In this document: positions 50,611-55,740 of the stretch, in pieces
Layout of the letters: every line of letters begins with the position of its first letter
Numbering within the stretch: position 1 is the first letter of the stretch
NCBI RefSeq assembly: GCF_000968015.1
Contig: NZ_LACH01000057.1
Span: forward strand, 1 to 55,740
Source of the DNA: Pseudomonas fluorescens
Lineage (GTDB): Bacteria > Pseudomonadota > Gammaproteobacteria > Pseudomonadales > Pseudomonadaceae
DNA length: 55,740 bases
Direction of reading: 5' to 3'
Made by a program: the position numbers and the translations under genes
Notes under the pieces: model-generated
Told to the model about the DNA's origin: nothing
The model's input: the letters and a program-made list of their open reading frames with translations, nothing else
The model's database searches: none

Positions 50611-52119
50611 ATGACCTCTTCCAGCATTCCAAGCGTCAAGCTTCTCATCAACGGCGAATTCGTCGAGTCACGCAGCACTCAGTGGCGCGATGTAGTCAAC
50701 CCGGCCACCCAGGAAGTCCTGGCCCGCGTGCCCTTCGCCACCGCCGAGGAAATGGACGCCGCCGTGGCCAGCGCCAAGGAAGCCTTCAAGACCTGGCGCA
50801 AGACTCCGATCGGCGCCCGCTCCCGGATCTTCTTCAAGTACCAGCAACTGATCCGCGAGAACATCAAGGAACTGGCCGCCCTGCTCACCGCCGAACAGGG
50901 CAAAACCCTGCCGGATGCCGAAGGTGATGTGTTCCGCGGCCTGGAGGTGGTCGAACACGCCACCTCCATCGGCAACCTGCAGATGGGTGAGTTGGCCAAC
51001 AACGTCGCCAATGGCGTCGATACCTACACCTTGATGCAGCCGCTGGGCGTGTGCGCCGGTATCACCCCGTTCAACTTCCCGGCGATGATCCCGCTGTGGA
51101 TGTTCCCGATGGCCATCGCCACTGGCAACACCTTCGTCCTCAAGCCGTCCGAGCAAGACCCGCTGGTGACCATGCGCCTGGTCGAACTGGCCATGGAGGC
51201 CGGTGTACCCAAGGGCGTGCTCAACGTCATCCATGGCGGCGTCGACGCGGTGAACCTGATCTGCGACCACCCGGACATCAAAGCGGTGTCCTTCGTCGGC
51301 TCGACCAAAGTCGGTACCCATGTCTACAACCGCGCCACCCAGAACGGCAAGCGCGCGCAGTGCATGATGGGCGCGAAGAACCACGCCATCGTCCTGCCCG
51401 ATGCCAACAAGCAGCAGACGTTGAACAACCTGCTGGGCGCCTCCTTCGGCGCCGCCGGTCAGCGCTGCATGGCCCTGCCGGTGGTGATTCTGGTGGGTGA
51501 AGCGCAGACCTGGCTGCCGGACCTGATCGAGCGGACCAAGACCCTCAAGATCAATGGCGGCACAGAACCTGGCACCGACATCGGCCCGGTGATCTCCTGC
51601 GCGGCCCTGGATCGTGTCCACAGTCTGATTGCCAGCGGCATCGAAGAAGGCGCCAAGCTCGAACTGGATGGTCGCAACCCTAGCGTGCCTGGCTACCAGG
51701 ACGGCAACTTCGTCGGCCCGACCATCTTCTCCAGCGTCACTGCGCAAATGTCTGTGTACCGCGAAGAAATCTTCGGCCCGGTGCTTTGCGTCATGCACGC
51801 CGCCAACCTGAGCGAGGCGATCGAGATCATCAACGCCAACCCGAATGGCAACGGCACCGCCCTGTTCACCCGCTCCGGCGCTGCTGCCCGTCACTTCCAG
51901 GAAGAAATCGACGTCGGCCAGGTGGGCATCAACGTGCCGATCCCGGTACCGGTCCCACTGTTCTCGTTCTCCGGTTCGCGCGCCTCCAAACTCGGTGACC
52001 TGGGCCCTTACGGCAAACAAGTGGTGACCTTCTACACCCAGACCAAAACGGTCACCCAGCGCTGGTTCGACGAGGATGACACCGGCGGCTCGGTGAACAC
52101 CACCATCACCCTGAAATGA
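50611..52119 (+). CDS. mmsA: Methylmalonate-semialdehyde dehydrogenase (CoA-acylating)
   Basis: A 502-residue CoA-dependent aldehyde dehydrogenase. It has PLGVCAGITPFNFPAMIPLWMFP, KPSEQDP, SFVGSTKVGTHVY, MGAKNHAIVLPDAN and the catalytic Cys in GAAGQRCMALPV; the family pattern and C terminus (FYTQTKTVTQRW) are those of MmsA. It converts (S)-methylmalonate semialdehyde to propionyl-CoA with NAD+ and CoA, the last step of valine degradation, and also malonate semialdehyde to acetyl-CoA. Followed by a REP doublet and mmsB. Confidence 0.95.
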   Translation: MTSSSIPSVKLLINGEFVESRSTQWRDVVNPATQEVLARVPFATAEEMDAAVASAKEAFKTWRKTPIGARSRIFFKYQQLIRENIKELAALLTAEQGKTLPDAEGDVFRGLEVVEHATSIGNLQMGELANNVANGVDTYTLMQPLGVCAGITPFNFPAMIPLWMFPMAIATGNTFVLKPSEQDPLVTMRLVELAMEAGVPKGVLNVIHGGVDAVNLICDHPDIKAVSFVGSTKVGTHVYNRATQNGKRAQCMMGAKNHAIVLPDANKQQTLNNLLGASFGAAGQRCMALPVVILVGEAQTWLPDLIERTKTLKINGGTEPGTDIGPVISCAALDRVHSLIASGIEEGAKLELDGRNPSVPGYQDGNFVGPTIFSSVTAQMSVYREEIFGPVLCVMHAANLSEAIEIINANPNGNGTALFTRSGAAARHFQEEIDVGQVGINVPIPVPVPLFSFSGSRASKLGDLGPYGKQVVTFYTQTKTVTQRWFDEDDTGGSVNTTITLK

Positions 52120-52122
52120 TCT

Positions 52123-52240
52123 GTGGCGAGGGGATTTATCCCCGTTGGGTCGCGAAGCGCCCCCAATCCGGAAAACTCGGTCTGTTTGAACAGTCGCCGA
52201 GGCCGCTTCGCAGCCCAACGGGGATAAATCCCCTCGCCAC
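52123..52240. repeat. REP doublet (REPIN) inside the mms operon
   Basis: 37-base arms (52123-52159 and 52204-52240) are reverse complements apart from two positions. The core GGGGATTTATCCCC is typical of fluorescent Pseudomonas REP elements. It starts 4 bases after the mmsA stop and ends 22 bases before the mmsB ATG, so it sits within a co-directional operon rather than at its end. Confidence 0.88.
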
Positions 52241-52261
52241 CACACGCAAAAGGTAGCCATC

Positions 52262-53152
52262 ATGCATATCGGATTTCTCGGCCTCGGCAACATGGGCGGC
52301 CCAATGGCCCGCAACCTGCTCAAGGCTGGCCACAGCCTGACCGTCTTCGATCCTTTCCCTCAGGCGGTCGCCGCCCTGGTGGAAGCTGGCGCCAGCGCCG
52401 CTGACTCGCCCGCCGCCGTGGCCAAAGCCGGGGTTGAGGTGGTCATCACCATGCTGCCAACCGCCGACCACGTGAAGCAGGTCTATCGCGGCAAGGACGG
52501 CCTGCTGGCCAATATTGGCCAAGGCGTGCTGTTGATCGACAGTTCGACCATCGACCCGCTCAGTGCCCGCGAAGTCGCAAAATTCGCCCTGGCCCAAGGC
52601 AACCCGATGCTCGACGCACCGGTATCCGGCGGCACCGGTGGTGCGACGGCAGGCACCCTGACCTTTATGGTCGGCGGCCCGGTCAGCGTGTTCGACCAAG
52701 CCCTGCCGGTTCTCTCGGCCATGGGCAGGAACATCGTGCACTGCGGCGGCGCAGGTAACGGCCAGGTGGCCAAGATCGCCAACAACATGCTGCTCGGCAT
52801 CTCCATGGTCGGCGTCGCCGAGTCCATGGCGCTGGGTGTGGCCCTGGGCATGGACGCCAAGGTGCTGGCCGGTGTCATCGGCACGTCTACCGGTCGCTGC
52901 TGGAGTTCGGAGATCAACAATCCGTTCCCTGGCGTGCTGGAAAACGCTCCGGCCTCGCGTGGTTACAGTGGCGGCTTTGGTACCGACCTGATGCTCAAGG
53001 ACCTCGGCCTCGCCACCGAAGCAGCGAAACATGTGCGTCAGCCGGTGGTGCTCGGTGCTGCCGCTCAGCAGCTGTACCAGACCTTCAGCCTGCAAGGTAA
53101 TGGCGGCCTGGACTTCTCCGCCATCATCAAACTGTTCCGTGGGGAAGCCTGA
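52262..53152 (+). CDS. mmsB: 3-hydroxyisobutyrate dehydrogenase
   Basis: A 296-residue beta-hydroxyacid dehydrogenase. NAD site FLGLGNMGGPMARNL at the start, substrate motif DAPVSGGTGGATAGTLTFMVGG, catalytic Lys in GNGQVAKIANNM, and a C-terminal FGTDLMLKDLGLA. It oxidises 3-hydroxyisobutyrate to methylmalonate semialdehyde, feeding MmsA. An AAGGTAGCC ribosome site precedes the ATG. The stop is followed within 2 bases by the next gene's ATG. Confidence 0.95.
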   Translation: MHIGFLGLGNMGGPMARNLLKAGHSLTVFDPFPQAVAALVEAGASAADSPAAVAKAGVEVVITMLPTADHVKQVYRGKDGLLANIGQGVLLIDSSTIDPLSAREVAKFALAQGNPMLDAPVSGGTGGATAGTLTFMVGGPVSVFDQALPVLSAMGRNIVHCGGAGNGQVAKIANNMLLGISMVGVAESMALGVALGMDAKVLAGVIGTSTGRCWSSEINNPFPGVLENAPASRGYSGGFGTDLMLKDLGLATEAAKHVRQPVVLGAAAQQLYQTFSLQGNGGLDFSAIIKLFRGEA

Positions 53153-53154
53153 GC

Positions 53155-54243
53155 ATGAGCGAGCAGCAAGCCCCGGTGCTGGCCAGTGTGCGCAACCGCG
53201 TTGGCCACCTGACGCTGAATCGACCCGGCGCGTTGAACACTCTGGACCTGCCCATGGTGACACTGCTGTGCCGGCACCTGTGGGTCTGGGAACAGGACCC
53301 GGAGATTGTCGCCGTGACCCTCCGTGGTGCCGGGGAAAAGGCCTTCTGCGCCGGCGGCGACATCCGCATGCTGTACGACAGTCACAAGGCCGGCGACGAC
53401 CTGCACGAGGTGTTCCTCGAGGAGGAATACGCCCTTGACGAGTACCTGCATCGCTACCCCAAACCGGTGCTGGCGCTGCTGGATGGTTATGTGTTGGGCG
53501 GCGGTATGGGCCTGGCCCAGGCCGCCTCGCTGCGGGTGATCACCGAGCGCACGCGGATGGGGATGCCGGAAGTCGGCATCGGCTTTTTCCCCGATGTCGG
53601 CGGCAGTTATTTCTTGCCGCGACTGCCGGGTGAGCTGGGTCTCTATCTGGGCGTCACCGGTTGCCAGATACGGGCCGCCGACGCCCTCTATGCCAACCTC
53701 GCTGACTACTGCCTGCCCAGTGAGCAACTGGCCGAACTGGATGCCGTCCTGGATCAGTTGAACTGGACCGGTGCGCCCGAGGAAGACCTGCAAGACCTGC
53801 TCGCCAGCATGGCCACCGAGCGTATTGCGGGATCGGAACTCAAGGCCTATCGCCAGGTGATCGATGAGTATTTCTCCCTGCCCGATGTACCGGCCATTCG
53901 CACCGCACTGCTGCGCGAGCAACGTCCCGAGCTGCGCGACTGGGCCGAGCAGACGGCGAAACTGCTCGACAGCCGTTCGCCACTGGCGATGGCCGTGACC
54001 CTGGAGCTGCTGCGTCGCGGCCGTTACCTGAGTCTGGCCGACTGCTTTTCCCTGGAGTTGCACCTGGACTATCAGTGGTTCGACAAAGGCGACCTGATGG
54101 AGGGCGTGCGCGCCCTGATCATCGACAAGGATAAGACCCCACGTTGGAACCCACCCACCCTGGCGGAACTGGCGCCACCGCGGGTGCAATCCTTTTTCAG
54201 CGGTTTCCGTCCGGCCTCCGCCAACCCGCTTCGCACCGCCTGA
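53155..54243 (+). CDS. 3-hydroxyisobutyryl-CoA hydrolase (enoyl-CoA hydratase family)
   Basis: A 362-residue ECH_2-type protein, longer than plain enoyl-CoA hydratases (~260). The oxyanion region is GAGEKAFCAGGDIRMLYD, then YPKPVLALLDGYVLGGGMGLAQ and the Glu/Asp pair MPEVGIGFFPDVGGSYFLPRL, characteristic of 3-hydroxyisobutyryl-CoA hydrolase. It releases free 3-hydroxyisobutyrate for MmsB. GGGGAAG upstream lies within the end of mmsB. Confidence 0.92.
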   Translation: MSEQQAPVLASVRNRVGHLTLNRPGALNTLDLPMVTLLCRHLWVWEQDPEIVAVTLRGAGEKAFCAGGDIRMLYDSHKAGDDLHEVFLEEEYALDEYLHRYPKPVLALLDGYVLGGGMGLAQAASLRVITERTRMGMPEVGIGFFPDVGGSYFLPRLPGELGLYLGVTGCQIRAADALYANLADYCLPSEQLAELDAVLDQLNWTGAPEEDLQDLLASMATERIAGSELKAYRQVIDEYFSLPDVPAIRTALLREQRPELRDWAEQTAKLLDSRSPLAMAVTLELLRRGRYLSLADCFSLELHLDYQWFDKGDLMEGVRALIIDKDKTPRWNPPTLAELAPPRVQSFFSGFRPASANPLRTA

Positions 54244-54261
54244 TCGGCAGGAGACACCGCA

Positions 54262-55413
54262 ATGCACGATATCGAATTGACTGAAGAACAACGCATGATC
54301 CGCGACATGGCGCGCGACTTTGCCCGCAGCGAAGTCGGCCCGCATGCCCAAGCCTGGGAGAAGGCTGGCTGGATCGATGACGCCGTGGTGGCGCAGATGG
54401 GTGAACTGGGCCTGCTGGGCATGGTAGTGCCGGACACGTGGGGTGGTAGCTACACCGACTATGTGGCCTACGCCCTGGCTGTGGAGGAAATCTCGGCCGG
54501 CGACGGTGCGCTCGGCGCATTGATGAGCATCCACAATTCTGTGGGCTGCGGCCCCTTGCTCAGATATGGCAGCCCATCCCAGCAAGACCGCTGGTTGCCG
54601 CTTCTGGCCAGCGGCCAGGCCATCGGCTGCTTCTGCTTGACCGAGCCACAGGCTGGCACCGAAGCGCACAACTTGCGCACCCGCGCCGAACTGCGCGACG
54701 GTCAGTGGGTGCTCAACGGCGCCAAGCAGTTCGTCAGTAACGGCAAGCGTGCCAAGCTGGCCATCGTCTTTGCCGTCACCGATCCGGAACTCGGCAAGAA
54801 GGGGCTGTCGGCCTTCCTGGTGCCGACCGACAATCCCGGATTCGTGGTCGACCGCAGCGAACACAAGATGGGTATCAAGGCTTCCGATACCTGCGCGGTG
54901 ACCTTGAACAACTGCGCGATCCCCCAGGACCATTTGCTGGGCGAACGCGGCAAAGGCCTGGCCATTGCCCTGTCCAACCTGGAAGGCGGTCGTATCGGTA
55001 TCGCCGCCCAGGCCTTGGGCATCGCCCGCGCAGCTTTCGAGGCCGCGCTGGGGTATGCCCGCGAACGCATCCAGTTCGGCAAGCCGATCATCGAACACCA
55101 GAGCGTGTCCAACCTGCTCGCCGATATGCACACCCGGCTCAATGCTACCCGCCTGCTGGTGCTGCATGCTGCGCGCCTGAAAAGCGCCGGGCAACCGTGC
55201 CTGTCAGAAGCCTCGCAGGCCAAGCTGTTCGCCTCTGAAATGGCCGAGCGCGTGTGCTCCAGCGCGATGCAGATCCATGGTGGCTACGGCTATCTGGAAG
55301 ACTACCCGGTGGAGCGCTACTACCGCGATGCGCGCATCACCCAGATCTACGAAGGCACCAGCGAGGTCCAGCGCCTGCTGATCGCCCGCGAACTGGCCCA
55401 CTACGCACTCTGA
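54262..55413 (+). CDS. Acyl-CoA dehydrogenase, probably isobutyryl-CoA
   Basis: A 383-residue FAD acyl-CoA dehydrogenase. CFCLTEPQAGTEAHNLRTRA, the flavin-contacting KQFVSNGKRA, GFVVDRSEHKMGIKASDTC and the C-terminal catalytic-Glu region AMQIHGGYGYLEDYPVERYYRD..QIYEGTSEVQRLLIAR are all present. Context assigns it to isobutyryl-CoA to methacrylyl-CoA, the step before hydration and hydrolysis; other short branched chains are possible. AGGAGACACC precedes the ATG. Confidence 0.92.
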   Translation: MHDIELTEEQRMIRDMARDFARSEVGPHAQAWEKAGWIDDAVVAQMGELGLLGMVVPDTWGGSYTDYVAYALAVEEISAGDGALGALMSIHNSVGCGPLLRYGSPSQQDRWLPLLASGQAIGCFCLTEPQAGTEAHNLRTRAELRDGQWVLNGAKQFVSNGKRAKLAIVFAVTDPELGKKGLSAFLVPTDNPGFVVDRSEHKMGIKASDTCAVTLNNCAIPQDHLLGERGKGLAIALSNLEGGRIGIAAQALGIARAAFEAALGYARERIQFGKPIIEHQSVSNLLADMHTRLNATRLLVLHAARLKSAGQPCLSEASQAKLFASEMAERVCSSAMQIHGGYGYLEDYPVERYYRDARITQIYEGTSEVQRLLIARELAHYAL

Positions 55414-55481
55414 GCCCCTCCGGCCGGACGCGCCTGCTGCGTCCGGCAGCCCCCTTTTTGCCACACCTTGTGGAGTCGCCC

Positions 55482-55740
55482 ATGCTCGGTCTGCGTAATA
55501 TTCCGATCAACCGCCGCCTGTGGTTGATCCTGCTGATGTCCATCCTGATGCTGCTGATTCTCGCCGGCCTGATGCTCAAGCAGAGCTATGACGACCTCTA
55601 TGCCGCCAAGGCGCTGAAAACCCGTCATGTGGTCGAGACTACCAGCGGCATCCTGCGCCACTTCCAAAACCTGGAAGCTCAGGGGCTCAGTCGAGAGCAG
55701 GCGCAGCAACAGGCCAGCACGGTGATACGTGACCTGCGCT
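55482..55740 (+). CDS. Methyl-accepting chemotaxis protein, N-terminal part (cut by window end)
   Basis: 86 codons are visible. A TGTGGAG ribosome site precedes ATG CTC GGT CTG CGT. The protein begins LRNIPINRRLWLILLMSILMLLILAGLML, a typical chemoreceptor first membrane helix after a basic n-region. A periplasmic segment follows (DDLYAAKALKTRHVVETTSG..GLSREQAQQQA) like single-Cache (sCache_2) receptors, which often bind short-chain carboxylates. It directly follows the acyl-CoA dehydrogenase gene, so it may give chemotaxis to the acid catabolised here. The signalling domain lies beyond the window. Confidence 0.82.
   Translation, partial: MLGLRNIPINRRLWLILLMSILMLLILAGLMLKQSYDDLYAAKALKTRHVVETTSGILRHFQNLEAQGLSREQAQQQASTVIRDLR

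Noticed and set aside
52123..52240. The mmsA-mmsB inverted repeat considered as an intrinsic terminator
   Set aside because: No T tract follows and its sequence is a typical REP doublet.
50668..52323. A 551-codon minus-strand frame opposite mmsA
   Set aside because: Antisense shadow of mmsA, with low-complexity composition and no ribosome site.
53065..55194. A 709-codon minus-strand open frame opposite the hydrolase and acyl-CoA dehydrogenase genes
   Set aside because: It is the antisense shadow of two well-supported plus-strand genes in GC-rich DNA; the translation is rich in His, Gln and Gly with no recognisable domain.

Overview
The window looks like chromosomal DNA of a Pseudomonas of the fluorescens group. 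This rests on high GC, OprD-family porins, an assimilatory nirBD pair, an mmsA-mmsB valine/isobutyrate operon, A-rich AAnAAnAA motifs near start codons of the kind read by Hfq/Crc, and two REP doublets of the type common in fluorescent pseudomonads. I see no rRNA, tRNA, CRISPR array, insertion sequence or phage gene. The gene content is mostly transport plus catabolism, so the region reads as nutritional accessory DNA.

Left part (1-12.9 kb). A CBS-domain protein and nirD/nirB lie on the minus strand. The nirB leader carries two hexaloop hairpins and a strong intrinsic terminator that overlaps the second one. This is the architecture of a NasT (ANTAR-protein) antitermination leader. Upstream is the RNA ligase gene rtcB. 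Then come an AraC regulator divergent from a secreted alpha/beta hydrolase and a NepI-like exporter, and a LysR regulator divergent from a dicarboxylate/amino-acid symporter and an unusual double-domain aspartate/glutamate racemase.

Middle (12.9-24.9 kb). Ten tightly packed minus-strand genes form one operon, with a divergent LysR gene at its head. In transcription order they are: two paralogous periplasmic binding proteins, an FAD-linked 2-hydroxyacid dehydrogenase, an aminotransferase, two ABC permeases, an ABC ATPase, a cupin thiol dioxygenase, a Nu-like glutathione transferase, and a 917-residue fusion of four rhodanese domains with a cystathionine beta-lyase-type PLP enzyme. I read this as an uptake and breakdown system for a sulfur amino acid (S-substituted cysteine, disulfide or thioether). 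It is my main candidate for an undescribed pathway.

24.9-34.3 kb. Here are a molybdopterin-binding Mop protein, an OprD porin divergent from a LysR regulator and a DUF1445 (D-glutamate cyclase-like) enzyme, and a REP doublet. Next is a periplasmic sugar-type binding protein that overlaps a membrane GAF-GGDEF-EAL protein, which suggests a ligand-sensing c-di-GMP module. A lytic transglycosylase follows.

34.7-42.6 kb. A plus-strand cassette encodes a TIM-barrel isomerase-like protein, a 2-oxoglutarate/iron oxygenase, an amino-acid ABC system whose permease and ATPase are fused, and an SDR lacking the usual Tyr/Lys pair. A beta-lactamase-fold hydrolase and an outer-membrane channel of the phenol meta-pathway family follow, ending at a strong terminator shared with a convergent AraC gene.

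42.6-55.7 kb. AraC and LysR regulators precede a plus-strand island: DUF485 protein, ActP-like symporter, OprD porin, acyl-CoA synthetase, mmsA, mmsB, 3-hydroxyisobutyryl-CoA hydrolase and acyl-CoA dehydrogenase. A chemoreceptor gene is cut by the window edge. Together these could sense, import, activate and oxidise isobutyrate or a similar branched short-chain acid. Only a methacrylyl-CoA hydratase is missing from the set.
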